Assembly (NCBI GenBank): GCA_035651755.1
Contig: DASRFA010000032.1
Span: 1 to 64,000 of the forward strand
Length of the DNA: 64,000 bases
Reading direction: 5' to 3'
Source: DASRFA01 sp035651755
Lineage (GTDB): Bacteria; Desulfobacterota; Binatia; UBA12015
Part shown: positions 53,427-61,108 of the stretch, piece after piece
Layout: every line of letters starts with the position of its first letter
How positions within the stretch are numbered: the stretch's first letter is position 1
Notes under the pieces: generated by a model
What the model was told of the DNA's origin: nothing
The model's input: only the letters and a program-made list of their open reading frames with translations
The model's database searches: none
Program-made: the position numbers and the translations under genes

Positions 53427-54269
53427 TCTGGCCGCACGGACCCCCACCACGCCGAAACACGCGCGCGGGACGTCGATCGCCGCGAGATCTGGGCGGAGAT
53501 CGCGTCCTTCTACGACGCCACCCGCACCCTGCCGGGTGACGGCGAGCCGCGCCTTGCGGAGTGCCTGATCGCCGCTCTCCGCACACGCGACGCCGAGCGC
53601 GTCCTCGACCTCGGCTGCGGCACCGGTCGACTGCTCCTTCCGCTCGCGCGCGCCGGGCTGCGGGTGATCGGCGTCGATCGATCGCGCGAGATGATCGCGC
53701 AGCTCGTCGCGAAGTCGAGCGTCGGCTCGGTGCGGGCACCGATCGCGCTCGCCGATGCCACCCGCCTGCCATTTGCCCGCGCCTTCGACGCGGCGCTGCT
53801 GTCGCACGTCTTGCATCTCGTGCCGGCGCTCGAGCCGGTCGCCGACGCGCTACGGCCGGTGCTGCGCGCCGGCGCTCGGCTCGTCGTCGTCGACTCGGCG
53901 TATCTGCCGCGCGCGGCGGGCGATCGCGTGATCGCGGCGATGAAGGCTCATCTCGGCGCGACCCGGCGCTGGGCGAGCGGCGAGCGATCGCGCGAGCTCG
54001 CGCTCCTCGAGCGCTTCGGCGGTCTGCTCGGCGCGGGCGAGGTCGAGATCGTGCCGTGCGGCGAGTTCGCGGCGACGCGGTCGCTCCGCCAGCACCTCGA
54101 AGCCGCTCGACGCCGCGTCTGGTCGATGTGGCGGACGTTCGACGAGGGCGCCGTCCGGAGCGCGGCGGACGCCGCCGAGCGCGACCTCGTGAGCGCGGGC
54201 GCGGATCTCGACGCGGCGGTCGCCGAGCCGGTCGGCGTGCGGCTCCTGATCGCGCGCCTGCCGGGCTGA
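53427..54269 (+). CDS. Class I SAM-dependent methyltransferase (start interrupted by TAG)
   Basis: About 281 residues are open: EIWAEIASFYDATR, motif I VLDLGCGTGRLLLPLARAG, VIGVDRSREMI, the acidic motif LADATRLPFARAFDAALLSHVLH and a distal helical part (LRQHLEAARRRVWSMW). Substrate unknown. The frame is open only from 53427, and no ATG, GTG or TTG occurs before motif I; the nearest in-frame ATG (53409) is cut off after five codons by a TAG at 53424-53426. GTG 53664 would remove motif I. So the gene is either disrupted by a nonsense change, uses a rare start, or has a sequence error here. Confidence 0.75.
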   Translation, partial: SGRTDPHHAETRARDVDRREIWAEIASFYDATRTLPGDGEPRLAECLIAALRTRDAERVLDLGCGTGRLLLPLARAGLRVIGVDRSREMIAQLVAKSSVGSVRAPIALADATRLPFARAFDAALLSHVLHLVPALEPVADALRPVLRAGARLVVVDSAYLPRAAGDRVIAAMKAHLGATRRWASGERSRELALLERFGGLLGAGEVEIVPCGEFAATRSLRQHLEAARRRVWSMWRTFDEGAVRSAADAAERDLVSAGADLDAAVAEPVGVRLLIARLPG

Positions 54270-54359
54270 GCCGTGCCGAGGAGCGCTCCGTAGAGCACGA
54301 CACGCCGCAACGACGCGACACCGCCATGCGGCGAGCGAAGCGAGCCCGCGGGATTGCCG

Positions 54360-54406
54360 CCCGTTCGGGCTTCGCCCGAACGGGGCGAGGGGCGCGCGCC
54401 CCTCGC
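54360..54406. repeat. Two adjacent strong palindromes next to the tRNA fragment
   Basis: First: arms CCCGTTCGGGC (54360-54370) and GCCCGAACGGG (54374-54384), 3-nt loop. Second: a perfect 22-bp palindrome at 54385-54406 with half-site GCGAGGGGCGC. Together they would fold into two abutting hairpins. They separate the methyltransferase gene from the tRNA-Asn remnant. REP-like element, terminator or recombination site are all possible. Confidence 0.55.
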
Positions 54407-54411
54407 TAGGA

Positions 54412-54460
54412 TGACTCCCCGGGCCGGACTCGAACCAGCGACCAATCGGTTGACAGCCCG
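54412..54460 (-). other. 3' half of a tRNA-Asn gene (attachment-site-like remnant)
   Basis: Read on the minus strand: GGCTGTCAACCG (anticodon arm), ATTGGTCGCTGGTTCGAGTC (variable loop and T arm), then CGGCCCGGGGAGTCA (acceptor strand). This is the 3' half of a bacterial tRNA-Asn, with GTC where the anticodon should be GTT and TCA in place of CCA. The 5' half (acceptor GACTCCCC-type and D arm) is absent. Integrative elements commonly insert at tRNA 3' ends and leave such copies, and the sequence beyond it is more A+T-rich and full of gene fragments. Confidence 0.65.
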
Positions 54461-54685
54461 TCGGCGGCTACAAGCGGCCACTACAGACGACGAACGGCCG
54501 TTGTAAACGCGGTCGATTTCGTCCCGGCTGCGAGATATGGCGAACCGCGTTCGGGAACGTTTCCCTCACGGAACGCTCACAGGATCGCCATCCGCAAATC
54601 CGTCCTAGCGATCCCGGATCTGGAGCAAACGACTCGGCTTCCACCCATCGCGATGCGCTTGGCCGTCGGGAACACCGTGCGGATC
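54461..54685. other. Gene-free A+T-richer stretch beside the tRNA fragment
   Basis: No coding frame with conserved sequence. Lower in G+C than the preceding 54 kb. Contains an imperfect inverted repeat around ACGAACGGCCGTTGT (54489-54503). Could hold remains of an integration module; no integrase gene is seen nearby. Confidence 0.4.
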
Positions 54686-55423
54686 TCAACCGCACGACAT
54701 CGCGTTGCACGTGTCACAATCGCATGGGCTGAAGCCCAGCGTCTGAATGCCTTGCAGAAACGCATCGCGATCCGCGGGATCACCGACCTGGATCAACTCG
54801 TCGATGCTCTGCGCGAGCTGTTTCGCGAATGCGGTGCAAAACTCGTTCGTCAGGACCGCCTGACACGTTTTGGGCACCCCGCCGTCCACGAGGAAGACAT
54901 CGTACCCCCGGGACTGCAGCTGGTCGATCGCCGCCTCCCCGAAGAGGAGGAAAGCGACGGGATAGAGGAGGCTCCCCACCGACGCGTCCGCACCGGTCAG
55001 GATCGCGGCGGCCGACAAGCGACCCTTCGGCAACGACGTCGTTCCGACGATGCCTTCCTTCAGCTTGACGCTGACGACACCGCCATTGAGCTCCTTGCGT
55101 TGCAACATCAGTTTCAGGCCGCCGATGGACTCATTGAGCTTGAGCGTCGCGATCGGAGCCGTCTGGCCGAGGATGATGTTGCACCCGTTCACAGGTGCGC
55201 CGCCAAAGAAGCAGCAGTCGTATTTCCCTTGTACGCAGGCGGCGATCTGCTCCGATGTAGCGCCGGGGCGGTCGCAGCATTCCTTGCAAAAGTTGTTGTC
55301 GTTTGTCGTGCAATCTACGTGTGTCTTGCCGTGAGCGAGAGGGACGACGGAGTGCGCGAGCATCAGCGCAAAGGCGATTGCCACCATGCGAAGCGAGGCG
55401 GGACGGAAGACTGACGTCTGCAT
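54686..55423 (-). CDS. Cysteine-rich exported protein of unknown function
   Basis: 245 aa. Signal peptide 1-32 (VVPLAHG). Cys clusters at the N-terminus (HVDCTTNDNNFCKECCDRPG, then YDCCFF) and at the very C-terminus (CDCDTCNAMSCG) bracket a Cys-poor middle with PIATLKLNESIGGLKLMLQ and ALTN-type helices. AAAGGAGACATGAC lies directly before the ATG, a strong ribosome site. Lower G+C and different codon use from the rest of the window. No family recognised; disulfide-bonded secreted or metal-binding protein are the obvious options. Confidence 0.7.
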   Translation of the reverse strand: MQTSVFRPASLRMVAIAFALMLAHSVVPLAHGKTHVDCTTNDNNFCKECCDRPGATSEQIAACVQGKYDCCFFGGAPVNGCNIILGQTAPIATLKLNESIGGLKLMLQRKELNGGVVSVKLKEGIVGTTSLPKGRLSAAAILTGADASVGSLLYPVAFLLFGEAAIDQLQSRGYDVFLVDGGVPKTCQAVLTNEFCTAFAKQLAQSIDELIQVGDPADRDAFLQGIQTLGFSPCDCDTCNAMSCG

Positions 55424-55619
55424 GTCATGTCTCCTTTCTCGTTGACGGACGTCATTGAATCATCGGGTCAGTGGGTCAGGGTGTGCCTCCGGGGTGCAGC
55501 CACCATGAAGTCGACGAGCTCCCTGAGGGAGCGGATAGCGCGTTGTCTCGCCGGAGGCCACCTGCTCTGCGCTTCCACGAAGACGGCTTCGCCCGTCGGC
55601 GATCCGATCGAAGTGAATC

Positions 55620-55790
55620 ACGAACGCCCCTTTCATTGCTACGTCCACGAGCGGCTGAGAGACTCGGGGCTGTCAGTAAGGCACTCCGCAACCGCACCGA
55701 TGCCGCGAGTCAGCCGATGCGCCGTCTGATCGAGCCAGCGCTGCTCTATTTCCATCGCAAGGGCATGGGACACGCGCTCTGCGAAGATGT
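55620..55790 (+). pseudogene. Fragment of a nucleotidyl-cyclase-family gene
   Basis: Two frames give pieces that align to the middle of the cyclase-like gene at 59640-60914 (opposite strand): PFHCYVHERLRDSGLS (frame to about 55668), then SKALRNRTDAASQ and MRRLIEPALLYFHRKGM, GHALCEDVLLH. The counterpart reads LFHFYVHDRIREIGLS and KRRLIEPALLYFHRKGM, ASAVCEDMLLH. One frameshift, no 5' end, and the 3' end is cut where IS21 sequence begins. Confidence 0.7.
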
Positions 55791-56062
55791 GCTGCTGCAT
55801 CGAGGTGATGCGCTGCGATGGCAGGATCCGCATCCGCCATCGCGGCGAGCTCGTCGCCACGCACGAGATCCTGACCGGGAAGTGCCGGATGCGCATCAAT
55901 CCCGCCCACGGCCCCGGAGCCGAGGCACGCAATGCGCGCCAGCGCCGCTCGACACCGTGGCTCGTGGCTCTCGACGCTCGTGACGGCCATCCCGACGTCG
56001 AGATCCGCGACCTCGCCGTCTACGACACGCTGGCCGCGCCGGCGATCGAGGTGCAGCCATGA
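55790..56062 (+). pseudogene. istA: IS21 transposase IstA, C-terminal fragment
   Basis: Reads GRIRIRHRGELVATHEILTG, then DVEIRDLAVYDTLAA, matching the C-terminal beta-domain and tail of IstA. The integrase core and N-terminal HTH are absent. The TGA overlaps the istB start (ATGA), the normal IS21 arrangement, which supports the call. Confidence 0.65.
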
Positions 56063-56894
56063 CGCCCGCCCAGCGCGAGCGGCTCATGGAGCTCCTCCAG
56101 CGTCTTCGACTCTTCAAGTCGCGCGAGCGCCTCGAGGCCCTCCTCCAGGACGCCTCCTCGCGCGAGCTCTCCTACGCCGACTTCCTCGACGCCATCCTCG
56201 GCGAAGAGGTGGCCTCCAAACGCGAGAAGAACGTCGCGATGCGCACCAATCTCGCCCGCTTCCCGTTCGTGAAGAGGCTCGACGCCTTCGACTTCTCCTA
56301 TCAGCCCTCGCTCGACAAGAAGAGATCCAGACGCTCGCGACCTGCCACTTCATCGAGCACGGCGAGAACGTCCTGGTCTTCGGGCCGCCCGGCGTCGGAA
56401 AGACACATCTCGCCGTCGGGCTCGGCTTGAAGGCGATCGAGCACGGCTACCGCGTGCTCTTCACGACGGCTGCTGGGATGATCGCCAAGCTGACCCCCGC
56501 GCTCGCCGAGGGAAAGCTCGAGGAGAAGCTCAAGCTCTTCACCGTCCCGCGACTCTTGATCATCGACGAGATCGGCTACCTGCCGATCGATCGCACCGCC
56601 GCCAATGTCTTCTTCCAGCTCATCAGTCGCCGCTACGAACGCGGCCCGATGATCCTGACGAGCAATCAGAGCTTCGGCGCGTGGGGCGACGTCTTCGGAG
56701 ACGGTGTGATCGCGACCGCCATCCTCGATCGGATCCTCCATCACGCGATCACGATCAACGTGCGCGGCAACTCGTACCGGCTCAAGGACAAGCTGAAGGC
56801 CGGCTTCGTCCGGACCGGAAAGAGGCCAACCCATGAATCCTGGGTGGGGAATTTTCAATGCCCCGAAGTGGGGCGTTCTGGATGCCCGTTGACA
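56059..56894 (+). pseudogene. istB: IS21 helper ATPase IstB, frameshifted
   Basis: IstB N-terminus MTPAQRERLMELLQRLRLF to YQPSLDKK in one frame, then EIQTLATCHFIEHGENVLVF, Walker A GPPGVGKTHLA, Walker B LLIIDEIGYLP, TSNQSFGAWG and HHAITINVRGNSYRLK in the next. The join is at 56318-56324, where AAGAAGAGATCC should read AAGAAGGAGATCC: loss of one G. Apart from that single base the protein is full length, so decay is recent or a sequencing error is involved. Confidence 0.85.
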
Positions 56895-57081
56895 CGTAGA
56901 CGCGCACCGCGCCGGACGGCGGTCGGGTCCGGAGCATCTCGACGCCGTTCGGCGCCGCGCGCCCCTCGTTGCCCTCGAGCCAGTCGGCGAGGTCGACGAG
57001 CGCGGCCGCCACGCTTCTCAGCACCGTCGCCGCCGACCGGCACCCCGAGTCGATCCACCGGTCCGCCGGCGACGTCGTCAT
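56895..57081 (-). pseudogene. Small gene cut by the IS21 right end
   Basis: From ATG 57081 the minus strand encodes TTSPADRWIDSGCRSAATVL and VAAALVDLADWLEGNEGRAA, a coherent helical start of about 62 codons, then runs into IS sequence. No family recognised. Might be chance coding; the amphipathic pattern and lack of stops are the only support. Confidence 0.3.
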
Positions 57082-57213
57082 CGCACCCCGACATCCGCGC
57101 CGAGCGTACCGGGCGCGGCGGCGCGCGTCCACATCGGGTGCCGCGATCGCTGGCCGCGGCCGCGGCACCGCGCTGCGTGGCGCCGGGCGCGCGTCACCGA
57201 CGGCGGGAGACCG

Positions 57214-57486
57214 CTACGGAATGGTTCGCGTCTGGTCGATCGCTCGCTCGACCTCTTCCGGGCTCACCTTGCGGCCGCGCTGCAGATCGTCGATCAGGCC
57301 ATCGAGGCGGCGGCGCTCGAGGTCGAAGTGCTGCTGGGCGGCGCCCTTGGTGGTGGAGGCCTGGACCGCCACCTCGTTGCGCGCACGCTGCAGCTCGCCC
57401 TTCTCCGCCTGCGTGGTCGCCGCTCCCGCCGTCCCGGCGAGAAGCAGCGCGATGGCCGCCGATGCACTGTAGAGACGTGTTCTCAC
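57214..57486 (-). CDS. Small exported protein, paralogue A (VQASTTKGAAQQHFDL type)
   Basis: 90 aa. Signal peptide 1-22 (LLLAGTAGAA). Mature part is one charged helix, RNEVAVQASTTKGAAQQHFD then LERRRLDGLIDDLQRGRKVS, ending ERAIDQTRTIP. GTG 57486 has AGGAGG about 9 bases upstream and overlaps the TGA of the ATPase-tail fragment (GTGA), so it was once the next gene in an operon with that ATPase. A second copy of the core motif lies at 57852-58151. Function unknown. Confidence 0.65.
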   Translation of the reverse strand: MRTRLYSASAAIALLLAGTAGAATTQAEKGELQRARNEVAVQASTTKGAAQQHFDLERRRLDGLIDDLQRGRKVSPEEVERAIDQTRTIP

Positions 57487-57670
57487 CCTACTGCCCTCCT
57501 AACCGGGAATACGAGCGCGGCTCGTCGCCGTAACACCGGCGCCGCGCGTTCGAGGCCGCCGGCGATCTTCGCCACGTCGATCACGACGAGCGGCACGCAG
57601 CCGGGCGCCAGCTGGACCACACACTGGCGGGCCGAGATCGGCTCGGTGTCGAACAGCGCTGACGCGTGTG
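57483..57670 (-). pseudogene. P-type cation ATPase C-terminal tail, copy 1
   Basis: Reads ALFDTEPISARQCVVQLAPG, CVPLVVIDVAKIAGGLE, the shape of the last membrane helix and end of P2-type cation ATPases (LFGTxPLSxxxWxxxLxLxLLPLxVxExxK). Only about 50 residues remain. The TGA overlaps the GTG of the small exported gene. See the second copy at 59363-59527. Confidence 0.5.
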
Positions 57671-57851
57671 TGCGAGGGCACATCCGAGCCGCGCTTGCCT
57701 GGCACACGGGCTAGCTCAAGTGCAATCTCTTCGCGGTCGTCCTGGTCAGCCTCGCCATGCAGCTCGCCATCCCATCACACGCCGGTGCTCCAGATGCATC
57801 GCCGGCCGCAGAGCCGCGCAACTGAGGATCGGGCTATTCGCGACTGGTCGG

Positions 57852-58151
57852 TCAGAAGAAGCCGTGGTCGCAGCGTCTGCGCGCCAGATCGAAGCTCTGC
57901 TGCGCGCCCCCCTTGGTCGTTGCCGCCTGCACGGCAAGGTTCTGACATGGGTCACGCGTTCCCGGGCTCCCGTCCGCGCGGATGCCTGCACAACCGGGAA
58001 GTACCATCCACGCTGCGAAGAGAACCAATGGAGCGGTCGTGAGCGATAGCCATCTTGGTTGGCTCGGGGGTTGCTCCGCTACCGGAGAACGGTCGTGCCT
58101 GCGGGCTCGCCGCTCGTGGCGTCTGGTTGCGCACGATTCCGTGGTCTCCAT
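57852..58151 (-). CDS. Small lipoprotein, paralogue B (truncated)
   Basis: Up to 99 aa from ATG 58151, start uncertain. A hydrophobic segment ending in the lipobox VLPGCAG suggests a lipoprotein. After it, CQNLAVQAATTKGGAQQSFD then LARRRCDHGFF matches paralogue A (57214-57486) and stops about 25 residues earlier. Either a shortened functional copy or a decaying one. Same orientation as paralogue A, about 365 bp away. Confidence 0.5.
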   Translation of the reverse strand: METTESCATRRHERRARRHDRSPVAEQPPSQPRWLSLTTAPLVLFAAWMVLPGCAGIRADGSPGTRDPCQNLAVQAATTKGGAQQSFDLARRRCDHGFF

Positions 58152-58155
58152 CGTC

Positions 58156-58848
58156 CTATGTCCTCGCAAAGAGAGCGAGATACGCGAACCCGGACCCAGC
58201 CCGACGCTGGAACCGGAACCGCGCGTCTCCCGCACGTCGCTGCAGTTCAGCCGTAGGGATGAAATCGGGGTCCACGATCACTTCACCGACCACGAGGCGG
58301 CCGTCGGGTTTGAGCACCCTGTGTAATTCGCGCAGCGCGACATCCTGATCCGGGACCTCACCAAGTACCGAGATCAGGTATGCGGCATCGAATGTTTCGT
58401 CTGCGTAGGGCAGCGTTCTCGCGTCGCCCCGGATGGCTACGATGTTGGTGACCCTGGCCCGGATGGCGCGCTGATTCACATCGGCGAGCATCTCCTGTTG
58501 AACGTCGATGACAGCGAGCCTGCCCGTCGGCGCTAACGCTAGGGCGACCGGAAGCGCGTGCACGCCGATACCGGGACCGACTTCCAGTATCCGTTCGCCC
58601 GGGCAAGGCCCGAGCATGCGCCGCAATTGCTTCGGCGACTGGTACGGGCGCGGCAGGAACAAGATCCAGCGGACCAGGTACGGCATCGGCTCCGGGTCCT
58701 TCCGGCTCCAGAGCCGAGTGGCCGCCGCCATCACCAGGGTGAGGACTGCCAGACCGGCGGTCCAGACCAGCTCGCCCCGGAAGAGGGCCACGGCCGTCCC
58801 AATGGCGAAGACGGCCGTGCCGAAGAACGTCCATTCCTGGCGTCTCAT
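58156..58848 (-). CDS. Membrane-anchored class I SAM methyltransferase
   Basis: 230 aa. Two N-terminal helices (FFGTAVFAIGTAVALF and VWTAGLAVLTLVMAAATRL) then a UbiE/arsM-like methyltransferase domain: motif I RILEVGPGIGVHALPVAL, AVIDVQQEMLADVNQRA, GDARTLPYADETFDAAYLIS and LRELHRVLKPDGRLVVGEV. The domain is standard; the membrane anchor and the post-motif end RRAGSGFAYLALFART are less so. No Shine-Dalgarno visible before the ATG. Substrate unknown; a lipid or quinone would fit the anchor. Confidence 0.9.
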   Translation of the reverse strand: MRRQEWTFFGTAVFAIGTAVALFRGELVWTAGLAVLTLVMAAATRLWSRKDPEPMPYLVRWILFLPRPYQSPKQLRRMLGPCPGERILEVGPGIGVHALPVALALAPTGRLAVIDVQQEMLADVNQRAIRARVTNIVAIRGDARTLPYADETFDAAYLISVLGEVPDQDVALRELHRVLKPDGRLVVGEVIVDPDFIPTAELQRRAGDARFRFQRRAGSGFAYLALFART

Positions 58849-58893
58849 GATCGCGCGTCGCAGTCGCGCGTCATGCGAGAGCCCGACCTCCCA

Positions 58894-59262
58894 TCATTTC
58901 CCGCCGGCAAGCGCTTGCTGCTCCTTGGCCAGCGCGGTGTAGTCCTTCATCTGCTGCCGGTACGCCTTCGCAATGCTCTTGCAGTGCTCGCCCATCCTTG
59001 CGCGCGCCTTCCCGCTGAACGCGGTCGCCATCTTGTCGTGCTCTGCAGCCTCAGCATCGGCGGCCTCCGCCTTGGCGGTGAAGAAGGCGGCCAATGCTTG
59101 ATGGTCTTCAGGCGTCTTTGCGGCAGCGATGGCAGCGTTCACATTGGAATCGGCGACCGGTTCGGCTGCCTGCGCGGCGGAACTGGCCCACCCGATCAAG
59201 AGGGTCGCGCCTATGACGGAAGCGAGCCACTGCGTGCGTCGTGTGGATGTCGTCGCGATCAT
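58894..59262 (-). CDS. Small exported helical protein
   Basis: 122 aa. ATG 59262 has AGGAGA upstream and starts a signal peptide with cleavage at AAQA (residues 1-29). The mature part is helical and rich in Ala, Glu and Lys: DHQALAAFFTAKAEAADAEA, ARARMGEHCKSIAKAYRQQM, DYTALAKEQQALAGGK, with one conserved-looking His-Cys. Similar small periplasmic proteins occur beside metal-efflux genes in proteobacteria, but no function is known. Confidence 0.75.
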   Translation of the reverse strand: MIATTSTRRTQWLASVIGATLLIGWASSAAQAAEPVADSNVNAAIAAAKTPEDHQALAAFFTAKAEAADAEAAEHDKMATAFSGKARARMGEHCKSIAKAYRQQMKDYTALAKEQQALAGGK

Positions 59263-59290
59263 TTTTTCTCTCTCTCCTATGGTTGGGCGT

Positions 59291-59325
59291 CTGATCGCGG
59301 TGCGGACCCTCCGCACTGCGATCAG
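59291..59325. terminator. Very strong hairpin
   Basis: 16-bp stem with one G-T pair (arms 59291-59306 and 59310-59325, starting CTGATCGCGG and TCCGCACTGC) and a 3-nt loop, between the ATPase tail copy 2 and the small exported gene. Fits a terminator of the lost ATPase gene; no T-run. Confidence 0.5.
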
Positions 59326-59362
59326 AACACCGTTGGACGAGCGTGCCACACGGAAGGCATCG

Positions 59363-59527
59363 CTCAGCGAGCGCCAGTTCCCGCACGCGCGACCGCCAGC
59401 TTGAGCCCTTCGAGGGTCAGCAGCGCTATCGAGCCCAATCCAATCCACGCAATGCATTGCGTGAGCGAGATCGGCTCGGTGCCAAAGAGCTGCTCGAACA
59501 TCGGCAGGTGACGTTCCCCGCTTCCCG
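59363..59527 (-). pseudogene. P-type cation ATPase C-terminal tail, copy 2
   Basis: Reads RHLPMFEQLFGTEPISLTQ, CIAWIGLGSIALLTLEGLKL, AVARAGTGAR and stop, the last helix and end of a P2-type cation ATPase. Upstream the frame is closed, so only ~50 residues remain. Differs from copy 1 at most positions, so the two are not a recent duplication. Confidence 0.6.
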
Positions 59528-59639
59528 CTCATGCGACTCCATCCCGGTCGAGTCCGATCGCTGCGACCCGCCAACCGCCGTGGAGCACCTCGTCGCGGAG
59601 ATGAACGACGCGGTGGCGCTCCCCGGCGTGGCGCCGCCA

Positions 59640-60914
59640 CGCCAACCGGCGTCAGTTCCATCCCGCATACCGGATCGGTGATTCGCTGTACCTGACGGTT
59701 CGTCCGGGTGCGCGCCTCGAACAGCTCGACCTCGTCGGTGAGGCCCTTCAGCCGACGCTTGCCGATCGGCGAGAAATCGACGGAGGCAAGCGCCACCTCT
59801 CTTCGTACCTCGGCCGTGACGAGGATTTGGTGACGCTTTGCCTCGGCCGCAACGCGCGATGCAATGTTGACGTTCGTGCCGACGTAGCCGCCTTCGCGGT
59901 AGAGGACCGATCCATAGTGGATGCCTCCGCGGAGGGCGGGAAACTGGTGCTGTGCCGAGCTCGCTCTCGAATTTCGAGCAGACAGCCGACCGCCGTTTCG
60001 GGCTCCGTGAAGGTGAACATGAACGCATCGCCGATCCTCTCGACGACGCGTCCCCGATGGCGGCTGGCGACCTCGCGCACGAGGTCGGAGAACAGCGCCA
60101 CGACAGCCGCAGCGGCGACGTCGCCCAGGGATTCGGTCATCGGCGTGAAGCTCGCCAAGTCGAGAAAACCAATGGCGAGTCGCATCTGTGCGGGACCGTC
60201 GCGCTTCTCCTTCGAGCCGGAGTACTCGGCGAAGTGCAACAGCATGTCTTCGCAGACGGCGCTCGCCATGCCCTTGCGATGGAAGTAAAGAAGCGCCGGC
60301 TCGATGAGCCGGCGCTTCGGCTCGCTCGCACCCTCGGTACGCTCGCGCAGCTCTCGACCCGACAGCCCGATTTCCCTGATCCGGTCATGGACGTAGAAGT
60401 GGAACAGCCGGGCCTCCGCTTCGGCGACTCGGCCGAGTGAGTCGGCGTACACCCGCGTGAGCTGGATGAGAGCCTCCTCGGGAAGGCCGTTCTCGAGCGC
60501 GACTTTCCAGCCATGGAGGAGCTCGATGTCTTCCTCGACGATCCGTTCTCCGAGCCACGGCGGTCCGCTCACGTGGTGCAGCCGCCGCGCCATTTCGACG
60601 CCGAATCCCGCCCGAGCCGCCGCCTCCGCGAGCGTATAGGTCGGCTGATCGCCGGTCGGGAACATCTGCTCGAGGTAGTGACCGAGAAGACCCGCCTCGG
60701 TCTCCTCCGCGCGAGCGATGGTCTCGATGCCGACTCCACGCGCGAGGCAGAACCCGATCAGCTGGACACGCTCGACGTCCCGGCGCGCGAACTCCGCGCG
60801 ATCCGGCGATCCGATGACACCGAGCGCGCGCCATTCCAGCAGGCGCTCGGGCGGCTGGCCCGTGCGCTCGGCCAGATCTTCCAGGCTCAGCTCCGACGAT
60901 TCTCGCTCGCCCAC
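59640..60914 (-). pseudogene. Class III nucleotidyl cyclase with HTH-like N-terminus and YHS end, frameshifted
   Basis: From ATG 60914: LEDLAERTGQPPERLLEWRA and FARRDVERVQLIGFCL, a MerR-like segment, then a helical middle (LFHFYVHDRIREIGLS, RRLIEPALLYFHRKGM) and the cyclase domain with GFLDLASFTPMTESLGD and RVVERIGDAFMFTFTEPETA. The frame is lost at 59943-59970; the next frame continues correctly with FPALRGGIHYGSVLYREGGY, VGTNVNIASRVAAEAKRHQI and LTDEVELFEART, then ITDPVCGMELTP, a YHS-type metal motif. After about 59640 similarity ends and an ATPase tail is joined on. First metal-binding Asp is present (FLDLASF). Product as written would be non-functional unless the frameshift is an error. 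Confidence 0.8.
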
Positions 60915-61108
60915 GCCGGCCCCCCTCCACGGGCTCCCAGATCGCGGCGGTCGCAGCTGTTCGGCGACGATCCCCCGACCGGCAGGCGACGACCGACCCG
61001 AGGTTGCTCACCGTACCACGCCGCACGGCCCGACCATCGCAGCGTCGCGTGCCGCTGCGCCAGCCACGCGCTTGCCAAGACTTGCGGCTGCCGATACGCA
61101 CACGATCC

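Larger units (their letters stand above)
55790..56894 (+). mobile_element. Decayed IS21-family element
   Basis: Holds the last ~85 codons of istA, a frameshifted istB, and a right end. The right boundary reads GCCCGTTGACA ending at 56894, i.e. TGTCAACGGGC on the other strand, the usual IS21-group terminal sequence, preceded by the A+T-rich end typical of the group (GGGGAATTTTCAATGCCCC, 56848-56866). No left terminal repeat was found upstream; the left part of istA is replaced by the cyclase fragment. Confidence 0.7.

Noticed and set aside
53561..54409. Overlapping 282-codon plus-strand frame over the methyltransferase
   Set aside because: Arg-rich with no domain; the other frame carries the SAM-binding motifs.
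54412..54520. Complete tRNA gene
   Set aside because: The 5' acceptor strand and D arm are missing and the anticodon loop is altered, so it cannot fold as a tRNA.
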